A stretch of 48,536 bases of DNA from the NCBI GenBank assembly GCA_026389265.1, contig JAPLIE010000099.1, positions 1-48,536 of the forward strand. The letters are read 5' to 3'. The DNA is from Cyanobacteriota bacterium. GTDB lineage: Bacteria; Cyanobacteriota; Cyanobacteriia; PCC-6307; Cyanobiaceae. How positions within the stretch are numbered: position 1 is the stretch's first letter; the number at the start of each line of letters is the position of its first letter. The notes under the pieces were generated by a model, which was given only the letters and a program-made list of their open reading frames with translations, was not told the DNA's origin and made no database searches. The position numbers were made by a program, and so were the translations under genes. Below are positions 26,246-35,334 of this stretch, piece after piece.

Positions 26246-26264
26246 ATCTGACGCCACTTACCCT
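26235..26264 (+). promoter_or_regulatory. possible promoter for the SGNH/GDSL hydrolase gene
   Basis: TTGAAC (26235-26240) and TACCCT (26259-26264) are separated by 18 nt, at the very end of the DUF429 gene and 32 nt before the hydrolase ATG. The spacing is right for a sigma-70-type promoter, but both boxes are only partial matches and the region is short. Confidence 0.25.
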
Positions 26265-26296
26265 AAGATTAAGTACGTTTTGCTGTTTGAGCACCG

Positions 26297-27501
26297 ATGT
26301 TCAAGCCCCCTATCCATAGCGCCAGAGCCAACGCAACAGCCAGGCTGTCACAGCGACGCGGTTTCGGCAGACGCCTGCTCAAGGCCGTCTCTTTGGCCGC
26401 CCTGCTCTCGGCCGCCCTACCCATAACGGCAGCGCGGGCCGGGGTTCCTTCGCTCAGCAACCTCTTCGTATTCGGTGACAGCCTCTCCGACAGCGGCAAC
26501 GCTGGCCCTCTGACTGGATTCGCATACACCCCAGCTCCCTACGTGGGCAACCGCGCCAGCAACGGCCCGGTGGCGGTGGAATATCTCTGGCAGACATTCA
26601 ACCCGGGAAACAACAGTTTCAAGCCCTCGCTCGTGGGTGGCACGGGTGCTACGAACTACTCCATTATTGGGGCCACCACGGGGCTGAAGAACAATCTTCA
26701 GGTCTCCACCCCACCATCAGCTCTCAATGCTATTTTCGCCGACAAAGGCAGCAACTGGCAACTTAATCAGTTCAAAACCGCCTATCCCACCAGCTCCAGC
26801 TTCAATCCGGAAACCTCTCTGTTTCTGCTCTGGTTGTTTCCGAACGACGTTTTCTACTGTCTCAATACCTTAACAAACGCTACCTCGGGCGCTTGCCTCA
26901 GTGTAGGCACCAGTGCGGGCGCGGATTCAACGGCCACAAATCTCCCCTAGTTCCCGGCTTGGCGGTGAGCAACCTGATTGCCTCGGTCAACACCCTGGCC
27001 AACGCCGGGGCCCGCAACTTCCTTGTGGTGAATTCGCCAGACCTTGGATTAACACCAGCCTTTTCAGGCAACAACCCCCTTAAGGGCACAGTGTCTGCCT
27101 TGAGCCAGGGCTTCAATACAGCACTTGAAATTGAGCTCAACAAGCTCGCCACCGCCAATCCGCAGCTCGATATTGAGCTGTTTCGCGTCGACGACGCGCT
27201 CAACAGCCTGACCGACAACCCAAGCGAGTACGGGTTCACCAACGTGATCGATCCCTGCCTTACCAATATGGGCGTGTGCAGCGATCCTTCCACTTATCTC
27301 TTCTGGGACGCCTTGCATCCCACCACCCGCACCCACCAAATCCTCGCCCAGCAGCTCTACGGCATCGCCCGCGACCCGGTGCCGGCGCCGATGCCGTTCT
27401 TGGGTGGACTCGCGGCCCTGTTCTGGCGCAGCCGCCGCCTGCGGCAGCGGCTGCGCCAGAACAGGCAGGGGCAGGGAGTGCAGCTGACCAAGGCCAGCTA
27501 A
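26297..27501 (+). pseudogene. secreted SGNH/GDSL hydrolase with PEP-CTERM-like tail, frameshifted
   Basis: A signal peptide (LLKAVSLAALLSAALPITAARA) is followed by the GDSL block LFVFGDSLSDSGNAGP with the catalytic Ser, and FPNDVFY. The frame then stops at 26948-26950 after ADSTATNLP. The protein continues in another frame from LVPGLAVSNLIASV to the C-terminal catalytic pair in FWDALHPTTRTHQILAQQ (Asp and His). One extra C in CTCCCC (26942-26947) would join them into ~401 residues. The C-terminus (PVPAPMPFLGGLAALFWRSRRLRQRLR) looks like the cyanobacterial PEP-CTERM-type sorting tail. The predicted role is an exported esterase or lipase. Both parts are well conserved, so the break is recent or a consensus error. 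Confidence 0.8.
27417..27465. repeat. perfect 19-bp inverted repeat
   Basis: The arms 27417-27435 (CCTGTTCTGGCGCAGCCGC) and 27447-27465 (GCGGCTGCGCCAGAACAGG) are exact reverse complements around an 11-nt loop. The element lies inside the 3' end of the hydrolase gene and encodes its basic C-terminal tail. No T-run follows, so it is not a standard intrinsic terminator, though it could slow RNA polymerase or block 3' exonucleases between the convergent hydrolase and GGT genes. Confidence 0.9.
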
Positions 27502-27532
27502 GACTGAACCGGGCAACTCAGGCCCAAGGCCG

Positions 27533-30226
27533 TCACTCCCCCACCGCATGCGTGCGGCCCCGGCGCGGATCCACCGCCCCAAGACTGCCGCTGCCCAACG
27601 GCGCCAGCACCTCGACGCTGTTGGCCGCCCCCATCGCCGCGCTGGGCTGGAGGCGATGGCCCCTCCCCTCCAGCAGCGAGCGGGTGTCGGGGGAGAAGCC
27701 CTCCTCCAGCAACAGCCGATCGGGCCAGAGCTGGCTGTGGATACGGGGCGCCGCCACGGCGGTGGCCAGGTTGGCGCCCCACACCATTCGCTGCAGCAGC
27801 ACCTGGGCCACGGTGGTGATGATGCGGCTGCCGCCCGGGCTCCCGGTAACTAGCCAGGGTGTGCCATCGGTGCGAAACACCAGGGTGGGAGCCATGGAGC
27901 TGAGCGGTCGCCGGCCGGGCTTGATCGCATTAGCCTCCCCCTGCACCAGTCCGAAGCTGTTGGGGAGGCCCGGGGCAGCGGTGAAGTCGTCCATCTCGTT
28001 GTTGAGCAAGAAGCCGGCGCCCGGCACGGTCACCCCGTTGCCGTAGGCGAAGTTGAGGGTGGTGGTGAGGGCCACCAGACCGCCGTGGCGGTCGGCCACG
28101 GAAAGATGGGTGGTGTTCACGCTTTCGCGCCGCGGCGGCGGCGGGGCAGCGATCGCCGCGGCCGGGCGATGACGGCGCGGGTCGATGCTCTGGCGCAGCT
28201 GATCGAGATAGGCGGGATCGAGCAGATCGGGCGGCGGGCTCGCCATGGAGGCCGGATCGCCGAGCCAGGTGTTGCGATCGCGGTAGGCGAGGTTCATCGC
28301 CTCGGTGAGCTGGTGCAGCGTGGCGGCACTTCCGGCGCCGCTGGCGGCCAGAGCGGCGGGATCGAGAAGCCCCAGCAGCTGCAGCAGGGTGAGGCCGCCG
28401 CCGGGGGGCGGCATCGAGAGCAACGGATGATTCGCAAAGCGGCCGGCCAAAGGACGCACCAGTTCGGCCCGGTAGGCAGAGAGGTCGGAGCTACGGATCA
28501 GACCGCCCCGCTGGTGCATCAGGTTCACCAGGGCGGCGGCCACCGGCCCCCGATAGAAGCCGGCCTCCCCCTGGCGGGCGATGCCGCGGAGGGTGGCGGC
28601 GAGCTGCGGCTGGCGGAGGGTTTCACCGGGCTGAAGCCCCCGCAGAGCGATCAGCGCTGAACCTGGGCCGCGGGGCTGCGGGGTTGCCATCGCCATCGCT
28701 GAAGAAGGAGTTCCAGTGGCGGCAGGGGGAGCCGTTGCTCGATCAAGACCGGCGGCGCTGGGAGATCTCGGGGAACGCACAGGAGCGCCAACAGCGACCG
28801 AAGCTGATGGCATCGCGGGGCGGAGCGGGGCATCAGCCCCGCTGGACACTTGTGGTGCTGGAGATCGGAATCGGTCAAAGATTTCAGCCGCCCCAAGGCT
28901 CGCGGCCGGCCCGATGCCCCGCCCCTGAGGCCTCAGATAAAGCGCCCGCGAGGTGGGATCGGCCGCCAGCAGGGGCAGGGCGGCCGTGAGCGAATCGGCC
29001 AGTTCCCGATCCACCGGCACGCCCCGCTCGGCCAGGGCGATGGCCGGTGCCATCACCACCTGCAGCGGTAGGCGGCCATAGCAGCGCTGGGCGAGCAGCA
29101 GACCCGCCACGCTGCCGGGCACCGCCGTGCTCTGCAGGCTGCGGGTGGCCCGCTGCCGGTCGACGCTGCCATCGCCGCGTAGGAACAGGTCGGCCCGGGC
29201 GGCGGCGGGCGCGGTCTCGCGGAAGTTCACGGCCACGGCGAAGCCTTGGCCGAGCCGGAGTTCGGGGCCGTCGCTCGCGCGCAGGTCTTCCCTGGGAAGT
29301 GGGAGGACTCCGGGCCCGGCCAAGGCTGAGCTTCCAGCAGCGGGCACCCCCTGAACGGATGACGGCGGCTCTCGGAGGAAGCGTGTCGGCGAGGCCAGCA
29401 GGGCCGATCCGGTGATGGGTGTGAAGCCCCACGGGCCTCCGCCTGGCCGGCGGTCAGGAGCGGAGTGCGGAGCGCCTTGGAACAACAGGCCGGCAGCGGG
29501 CTGGACGTGACCTCCAGCGGGAAGAGTGGGGTTGGTTGGTGGTTCTACGGAAACCCTTTCATTCACCGGTGTCGCCGATTGAGCCCGAATCGCCCCCAGA
29601 CAGCCCCGGGCGCGGGCCCGCGACTCGCCCGGCAGCCACAGCACAAGGAAGCCCCCACCCCCCAGATTGCCGGCCTGGGGCAGGGTCACCGCCAGGGCGA
29701 AGGCCGTGGCCACGGCCCCATCCACCGCATTGCCGCCCTGACGCAGGATCGCCGCCCCAGCCGCTGAAGCCCGCCCCTCCTGGCTGGCCACCATCCCTCG
29801 CGCCGACCAGAGCGGCTGGAAGCGCTGGCCGGCCTCCTGGAGTTCGTTTGAAACTGGTGCAGGGGTCGGAGCGGCGGGTCGGCTGGCGGCCGTGGACAAG
29901 GAGCTGACAGCGAAGGTCCTTGGGGGCTCTGGCCGGGTCGTTCCAGCGCCAGAAGCACCATCACGGTGGCCAGGCCGCGCCAACGCAGAGCGAGCCAACC
30001 AGGAGCCTGAATCCTGGCGAGGGACGGGGAGCGTCCAGGGGAGCGATGCGTTGAAGGGGGCCAACGGCCTAAGCAGCGCCGCATGCGGCGACAGGAGTGA
30101 AAGCGGTGACAGCGAAACAGGTTGAAGCGGTGCGGCGTGAAGCGGGGCGGCGACCAGAGGAGCGGCCATCAACTGGAGGCCCGCCAGCCGCACCGGCACC
30201 CGGGAGGAGGAACGGAATCGGCTCAA
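27533..30226 (-). CDS. ggt: gamma-glutamyltransferase with low-complexity insertions
   Basis: The ~897-residue protein is far longer than the ~580 usual for the family. An Arg-rich start and hydrophobic APL-repeat segment act as signal peptide, then the GGT large-subunit segments (GMVASQEG; GGNAVDGAVATAFALAVTLPQAGNLGGGGF), STAVPGSVAGLL, the autoprocessing/nucleophile site ESVNTTHLSVAD with Thr705, GAGFLLNNEMDDF and TGSPGGSRIITTVAQVLL. It should cleave gamma-glutamyl bonds of glutathione and peptides in the periplasm. Two Pro/Ser/Ala/Gly-rich insertions (about residues 205-335 and 475-540) split the large subunit. The TTG start overlaps the upstream TGA (TTGA at 30223-30226); GTG or ATG (30169) starts further in are possible. 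It is paired with a 5-oxoprolinase. Confidence 0.85.
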   Translation of the reverse strand: MSRFRSSSRVPVRLAGLQLMAAPLVAAPLHAAPLQPVSLSPLSLLSPHAALLRPLAPFNASLPWTLPVPRQDSGSWLARSALARPGHRDGASGAGTTRPEPPRTFAVSSLSTAASRPAAPTPAPVSNELQEAGQRFQPLWSARGMVASQEGRASAAGAAILRQGGNAVDGAVATAFALAVTLPQAGNLGGGGFLVLWLPGESRARARGCLGAIRAQSATPVNERVSVEPPTNPTLPAGGHVQPAAGLLFQGAPHSAPDRRPGGGPWGFTPITGSALLASPTRFLREPPSSVQGVPAAGSSALAGPGVLPLPREDLRASDGPELRLGQGFAVAVNFRETAPAAARADLFLRGDGSVDRQRATRSLQSTAVPGSVAGLLLAQRCYGRLPLQVVMAPAIALAERGVPVDRELADSLTAALPLLAADPTSRALYLRPQGRGIGPAASLGAAEIFDRFRSPAPQVSSGADAPLRPAMPSASVAVGAPVRSPRSPSAAGLDRATAPPAATGTPSSAMAMATPQPRGPGSALIALRGLQPGETLRQPQLAATLRGIARQGEAGFYRGPVAAALVNLMHQRGGLIRSSDLSAYRAELVRPLAGRFANHPLLSMPPPGGGLTLLQLLGLLDPAALAASGAGSAATLHQLTEAMNLAYRDRNTWLGDPASMASPPPDLLDPAYLDQLRQSIDPRRHRPAAAIAAPPPPRRESVNTTHLSVADRHGGLVALTTTLNFAYGNGVTVPGAGFLLNNEMDDFTAAPGLPNSFGLVQGEANAIKPGRRPLSSMAPTLVFRTDGTPWLVTGSPGGSRIITTVAQVLLQRMVWGANLATAVAAPRIHSQLWPDRLLLEEGFSPDTRSLLEGRGHRLQPSAAMGAANSVEVLAPLGSGSLGAVDPRRGRTHAVGE

Positions 30227-33200
30227 GGCTGCGCTCCTGCTTCCGGCGAGGCTGACCGCCGGACAGCGGCGATCGTGATGGGCTCGGATCCGCTGCTCAT
30301 CCGCTCCACGCCCTGCTCCCCATCGACGGCGGACTCGGCGGGCGAGGGTTCCACCCCCCAGCCCCCGCCGCCGGGGGTCTCCAACACAAAGAGATCACCC
30401 GGCTCCATCGCCACCTGGGCCGAGCCCGCCAGCTCCTCGCAGCCGCCATCGGCCCGCAGCAACGCATTGCGGCCGCAGCGGCCCTCGCCGCCGCCAGCCA
30501 GAGCGAAGGGCGCCACCCGCCGCGAGCCCGAGAGGATCGCCAGGGTGATCGGCTCCAGCGCTCGCAACATCCGCACCACCCCATCACCCCCTCGCCAGCG
30601 CCCGATCCCACCGCTGCCGCGTCGCCGGGCGAAGCACTCCAGCCGCACCGGAAAGCGGGCCTCGAGGATCTCCGGATCGGTGAGGCGCGAATTGGTCATG
30701 TGGCTCTGCACGGCCTCACAGCCGGCGAAACCGGAGCCATCGGGCAGCACACCGGCTCCACTGCCGCCGGCCACGGTTTCGTAGTACTGGCAGCGGTCAT
30801 TGCCGAAACTGAGGTTGTTCATCGTGCCCTGGCCCGCCGCCAGCACCCCAAGGGCGCCGAACAGGGCATTGGCCACCGCCTGCGAGGTCTCCACATTGCC
30901 GCCCACCACCGCCGCGGGGAAGGTGGGATGCAGCAAACAACCGGGCGGCACCACCAGCTCGACCGGCTCGAAGCAGCCGGCATTGAGCGGGATCGGCTTC
31001 GCCACCAACACCCGGAAGACGTAGAGCACCACCGCCTTGGTGATCGCCAGCGGGGCGTTGAGGTTGCCGCCCTGCTGGGGGGAGGTGCCGCTGAAATCCA
31101 CCCGCACCCGCCTCTGCCTGTGGTCGGGGGCGACCGCCACCACGATGCGCGAGCCGTCATCGAGTTCCACGGCATGGCGACCGGGCCGGAGCCGATCGAT
31201 CACCGACCGCACCGCCTCGGCGGCATTGCGTTGCACGTGCCCCATGAAGGCCACCACCTCCGCCACGCCCCGCTGCTCGATCAGGCGATGGAGCTCGGCC
31301 TCGCCAAGCCGGTTGGCGGCCACCTGGGCCTGCAAATCGGCCAGCAAACGCTCGGGATCGCGCACCGGATGGGGGCCGGCGGCCAGCCGCTCCAGCCACG
31401 CCCCGCGATCGAAGCAACCGTCTTGAATCAGGGGCACGTTGTCGAGCCGCAGGCCCTCCTCGAGGATCGAGCAGCTGAAGGGCGGCATCGAACCGGGCGT
31501 GATGCCGCCCACATCGGCGTGGTGCCCCCGGCAGGCGACATAAAAAAGGGGGGTTGAAGCGGCCTGCAGCGCGAACACCGGCGAGATCACGGTGATGTCC
31601 GGCAGGTGGGTGCCGCCGGCGTAGGGATCATTGGAGGCGATGGCATCGCCGGGCCGCAGCGGGGGCCGCTCCCCCCGGGAGATCGCCGCCAGCAGGGCCG
31701 CCACGCTCTCCCCCATCGAGCCCAGGTGCACCGGGATGTGGGGCGCATTGGCCACCAGCTGGCCGGCCCCATCGAAGAGGGCGCAGGAGAAATCGAGCCG
31801 CTCGCGGATGTTCACCGAACGGCTGCTCTGCTGCAGCCGCACCCCCATCTGCTCGGCAATGGCCGAGAAACGGTGGTTGTAGAGCTCCAGTTGCACCGGA
31901 TCGGGCGGGGTGGGGAGGTCCGGCGGGTCGGACTGGCTATCCCCCTGGGCATTGGCTGGCGTCGATGCCTGAACCGCACCTCTCTCGTGGCTCCTCGTGA
32001 GCGCACCAGGGGCGACGGGCTCCAGCAGCAGCGCCCCATCGGGCAGCACCTGGGCTCCCCAACCAGGCTCCAGCAGGGTGGTGCCCGTGGCCTCGAGCAC
32101 CACGGCGGGCCCCAGCAGCCGCTGGCCCGCTAGCAGCTCTTCACGCCTCCAGCAGGGCACCTGGCACCAAGCCAGATCGCCAGCCGAGCCCTGGCCACCA
32201 TCGACTCCCGGGAGGCAGATGGGCACCCAGCGGGAGGGCAGAGCTGCCTGGGTCTCAACCTCCCCTCGGGCTGGGTTATTCGGGGTCGAGGCTCCGCTTG
32301 CACTGGTCCGCTCCTCCGCACCCGAGCGCTGCTGACACGGCGTTGATGCTCCCCCCGAACCGGGTCCCTGCGGTCCTTCACCGCCAGCCGGCAGCAACAC
32401 CCGCAGCCGCTCCACCACCAACGCCTCACCCTCCACCACGAAGCCGAAGCGCTGGCGATGGCGCGTTTCGAAGGCGGTGCGTAGATCGACGGTGGAGTCC
32501 GCATCGGCCCAGGGCACCTCCAGGCCCCGCTCCCCGCCCGCGGGCCGCAGCTCCAGGCTGATCCGCGCTGCGGAGGGATCGCCCGGAAGGTCTCCAGCCT
32601 CGCGGTGGGCTTGGTTGGCCTCGGCCAGCAGGCCATCGCGACGCCTGCACAGCTCGCTCAGCAGGGCCGGCTCCAGAACCCGCTGCACCACCTCGTTGCG
32701 CAGCGCCTCTTGCCGCGAAAGCCCGAGTCCATACGCCGAGAGCACCCCGGCCAGGGGATGGAGCAACACCCGTCTCACGCCGAGCCGCTCGGCCAATGCG
32801 CAGGCGTGCTGGCCGCCGGCGCCGCCGTAGCTCACCATCACGGCGGCGCGAATATCGTGGCCGCGCTGGATCGAGATGCGCCGAATCGCCTCTGCCATCC
32901 GCTCAATAGCGATGCTGCGGGCGCCATGGGCAAGGGCCTCCGGGGTGAGAACCGATGGCGAATCCATGGCGGCCGCCGCAGTCGCCGCCAATGGACCAGC
33001 AGACCGCTGAACCAGCTCGGCGGCCAGAGCCTCGAAGCCGCGCCGCACAATCGCGGCGTCGGGGGGTTGATCGCCACCGGGCCCGAATACCGGCGGTAAG
33101 GACCCCTCCGGCAGACGCCCCAGCAGCAGGTTCGCGTCGGTGATGGTGAGCGGCCCGCCACGGCGATAGCAGGCCGGTCCAGGAACCGCTCCGGCCGACT

Positions 33201-34380
33201 CGGGCCCCACCTGCAACCGACCGTCCTCCAGCCGCACCACCGATCCCCCACCGGCCGCCACCGTGTGGATCGGCAGGGTGGGGGCCTGCAGGCGCAGCCC
33301 GGCCACGGCGGTTTCAGGGCTGAGCTCGATGCCAGCGCCCGCCTCCAGATGGAACACATCGGTGGAGGTTCCGCCCATGTCGAAACCGAGGATCGGCCGC
33401 CCGGCAAAGCCGGTGGCGTGGGCCACCGCCACGGCGCCCCCTAGGCCCCCGGCGGGCCCTGAAAGCACCGTGTCCTTGGCGAGCAGCTGATCGGGGGGCT
33501 GGAGCACTCCGGCGGAGGTCATCACCCGCAGCCTCGTCCTGGGCCCAAGGGCCTGCCGCAGCTGGGCGAGGTAGGCCTGCAGCACCGGCCGCACGGCCGC
33601 CTCCACCAGAGTGGTGTGCAGGCGAGGCAGAAGCCGCGGCAGGCCGCCCACCCGGTGGGAAAGCAGCACGGGAGCGAAGCCCAATTCCTCGAGCCAGGCC
33701 CCCACCACCAGCTCATGGGAGGGGTTGGCCACGGCGTGAAGCAGGGCCACGGCGCAGCTGCGCAGCCCCTCGGCCCGGGCCTGTCGCAACTGGAGCTCCA
33801 ACGCGGGATCGCGGTGGAAGGGTTCCACTTCGCCCCCATCGGCGGCCAGGCGGCCCGGCACCTCCAGCACCCGGTAGGGGAGCAGGGGGGGGCGCTCCAC
33901 CCGCAAGGCGAAAATGTCGGGGCGGTGCTGCTCGCCGATGGCGGCCACATCGGCAAAACCCCGGTTCACCAGCAGCAGCACCGGCTCCACCCGACGCTCC
34001 AACAGGGCATTGGTGGCCACGGTGGTGCCGAGCCGCACCTCCGCCACCAGACCTTCGGGAAGGGGCTGCCCCGCCGCCAGGCCGAGCACCTCGCGGATGG
34101 CGGCCACGGCGGGGTCGATGGGTTGGGCGGGATCGCGGAGATCACCTGAATCGCGGCAGGGCTCCTCTCCAGGGAGAGCAGGCCCCTCGGCAGGGGGAGC
34201 GGCCCGTGCCGACCGCCCACGCTCTGAGAGCACCTTGCGCACCACCAAGGCGCCATCCGGGGCCAGGCCGACCAGGTCGGTGAAGGTGCCGCCCCGGTCG
34301 ATCCAGAACCGCCAGGCCCCAGGGCCACCCTCCGAGCCCGATGACGCCATGGCGGTGGCGAGCGATGTGGGGGCGATCAT
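30223..34380 (-). CDS. 5-oxoprolinase-type fused hydantoinase A/B protein
   Basis: The 1385-residue protein joins the HyuA half (WRFWIDRGGTFTDLVGLAPDG at ~23; ILGFDMGGTSTDVFHLEAG mid; YGGAGGQHACALAERLGVRR) to the HyuB half (from ~825: LELYNHRFSAIAEQMGVRLQ, HIPVHLGSMGESV, RPGDAIASNDPYAGGTHLPD, FVLETPGGGGWG). This order is that of ATP-dependent 5-oxoprolinase, which opens pyroglutamate to glutamate. Pro/Ser/Gly-rich insertions near residues ~55-80, ~660-720 and ~795-820 add to the usual ~1290 residues. The ATG at 34380 is 9 bp after the GNAT stop; an ATG at 34350 also exists. The adjacency to GGT points to glutathione or gamma-glutamyl peptide recycling. Confidence 0.85.
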   Translation of the reverse strand: MIAPTSLATAMASSGSEGGPGAWRFWIDRGGTFTDLVGLAPDGALVVRKVLSERGRSARAAPPAEGPALPGEEPCRDSGDLRDPAQPIDPAVAAIREVLGLAAGQPLPEGLVAEVRLGTTVATNALLERRVEPVLLLVNRGFADVAAIGEQHRPDIFALRVERPPLLPYRVLEVPGRLAADGGEVEPFHRDPALELQLRQARAEGLRSCAVALLHAVANPSHELVVGAWLEELGFAPVLLSHRVGGLPRLLPRLHTTLVEAAVRPVLQAYLAQLRQALGPRTRLRVMTSAGVLQPPDQLLAKDTVLSGPAGGLGGAVAVAHATGFAGRPILGFDMGGTSTDVFHLEAGAGIELSPETAVAGLRLQAPTLPIHTVAAGGGSVVRLEDGRLQVGPESAGAVPGPACYRRGGPLTITDANLLLGRLPEGSLPPVFGPGGDQPPDAAIVRRGFEALAAELVQRSAGPLAATAAAAMDSPSVLTPEALAHGARSIAIERMAEAIRRISIQRGHDIRAAVMVSYGGAGGQHACALAERLGVRRVLLHPLAGVLSAYGLGLSRQEALRNEVVQRVLEPALLSELCRRRDGLLAEANQAHREAGDLPGDPSAARISLELRPAGGERGLEVPWADADSTVDLRTAFETRHRQRFGFVVEGEALVVERLRVLLPAGGEGPQGPGSGGASTPCQQRSGAEERTSASGASTPNNPARGEVETQAALPSRWVPICLPGVDGGQGSAGDLAWCQVPCWRREELLAGQRLLGPAVVLEATGTTLLEPGWGAQVLPDGALLLEPVAPGALTRSHERGAVQASTPANAQGDSQSDPPDLPTPPDPVQLELYNHRFSAIAEQMGVRLQQSSRSVNIRERLDFSCALFDGAGQLVANAPHIPVHLGSMGESVAALLAAISRGERPPLRPGDAIASNDPYAGGTHLPDITVISPVFALQAASTPLFYVACRGHHADVGGITPGSMPPFSCSILEEGLRLDNVPLIQDGCFDRGAWLERLAAGPHPVRDPERLLADLQAQVAANRLGEAELHRLIEQRGVAEVVAFMGHVQRNAAEAVRSVIDRLRPGRHAVELDDGSRIVVAVAPDHRQRRVRVDFSGTSPQQGGNLNAPLAITKAVVLYVFRVLVAKPIPLNAGCFEPVELVVPPGCLLHPTFPAAVVGGNVETSQAVANALFGALGVLAAGQGTMNNLSFGNDRCQYYETVAGGSGAGVLPDGSGFAGCEAVQSHMTNSRLTDPEILEARFPVRLECFARRRGSGGIGRWRGGDGVVRMLRALEPITLAILSGSRRVAPFALAGGGEGRCGRNALLRADGGCEELAGSAQVAMEPGDLFVLETPGGGGWGVEPSPAESAVDGEQGVERMSSGSEPITIAAVRRSASPEAGAQP

Positions 34381-34389
34381 CGCGCAGGC

Positions 34390-35334
34390 TCACCCACTCA
34401 GGCTCCGCCCCATCAGCACGTAACGGCGGAAGGAGCGGGCGTAGGGCCGGCTCAGGGCCACCGAGGCACCCGGTTCGTGCATCAAGGCATGGATCACGGC
34501 CGTGTACCCCAGCGCCGCAGCCCGCCCATGGCAGGTTTCCAGCAACCGGCGCCCCAGGCCGGCCCAGCGCCGTCCAGGCTGCACCACCAGCGTCCTCACC
34601 ACGGCCCGGCGACCCTCCTGGGGCCCCTCGGGATGGGCCAGCAGCAGACCCACCACCTCCCCGCCATCGAAGGCCAGGAGGCTGAGGCGTGGATCAAGCC
34701 GGCTGCGCCAAGGCTCCCAGTGACGGCAGAAACCATCGAGGCTGACGGGCACAAACAACGGTTGCCGTCGGAAGCCGTTCAGAATCAAACGGTGGATCGG
34801 CTCCAGCAGGTCGTCGATCGCCAAGTGCTCCACAGGTACCAGCTGGAACGGCGAGGGCGGGTAGACGGTGAGGCGACGCCTCTGAAGATCGTTACACAGC
34901 GAGGAGACATAGCGGGCCCGGATGGCGAAGCCGGCCGCCGCCAGCCAGTCGGTCCAGCGGGGATCCGGATCCGGTTCGCCGGCGAAGGCTTCGGCGGAAT
35001 CCTGGCCCGGCTCCAACACGCGATAGGGATGCCAGGTGTCGCCATCCAGGGGAGCGAGCACGGTGGCGCAACCCCGCTGGCGAAGCTCGGCGGTGGCCCG
35101 CTCCAGCAGCTCGGCGGCGCTGCCCGGCCCACTGGCCTCCAGGCGGCCGATGCGGCCTAGCGGAACAGTCCCGCTGGGAGCCGGCGACCTCCGATCGTGT
35201 GCCAGCGGATCACCACCCGCCAGCGCCTGCGGGTTCGGGGCCTCATCAGCCATCGACGGGCTCCACCACAGCCCGCAGCGCGCCCAGCCCCCGGCCCCAT
35301 CACCCAGCTCCAGCACCCGATCGGGCTCAGCCAT
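34390..35334 (-). CDS. GNAT-like N-acyltransferase
   Basis: The protein has 314 residues. An N-terminal half holds a degenerate GNAT-like segment (ELLERATAELRQRGCATVLAPLDGDTWHPYRVL), and a C-terminal GNAT domain has VRTLVVQPGRRWAGLGRRLLETC, matching the acetyl-CoA-binding R/Q-x-x-G-x-G/A loop, followed by MHEPGASVALSRPYARSFRRYVLM. It likely transfers an acyl group to an amine; the substrate is unknown. The ATG at 35334 overlaps the DUF3419 stop by 8 nt. A later ATG after a Trp-rich stretch is also possible. It is the last gene of the radical SAM/UbiA/DUF3419 set. Confidence 0.7.
   Translation of the reverse strand: MAEPDRVLELGDGAGGWARCGLWWSPSMADEAPNPQALAGGDPLAHDRRSPAPSGTVPLGRIGRLEASGPGSAAELLERATAELRQRGCATVLAPLDGDTWHPYRVLEPGQDSAEAFAGEPDPDPRWTDWLAAAGFAIRARYVSSLCNDLQRRRLTVYPPSPFQLVPVEHLAIDDLLEPIHRLILNGFRRQPLFVPVSLDGFCRHWEPWRSRLDPRLSLLAFDGGEVVGLLLAHPEGPQEGRRAVVRTLVVQPGRRWAGLGRRLLETCHGRAAALGYTAVIHALMHEPGASVALSRPYARSFRRYVLMGRSLSG

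Noticed and set aside
27417-27465. Intrinsic terminator
   Set aside because: The hairpin is very stable but is not followed by a T-run on either strand and lies within coding sequence.
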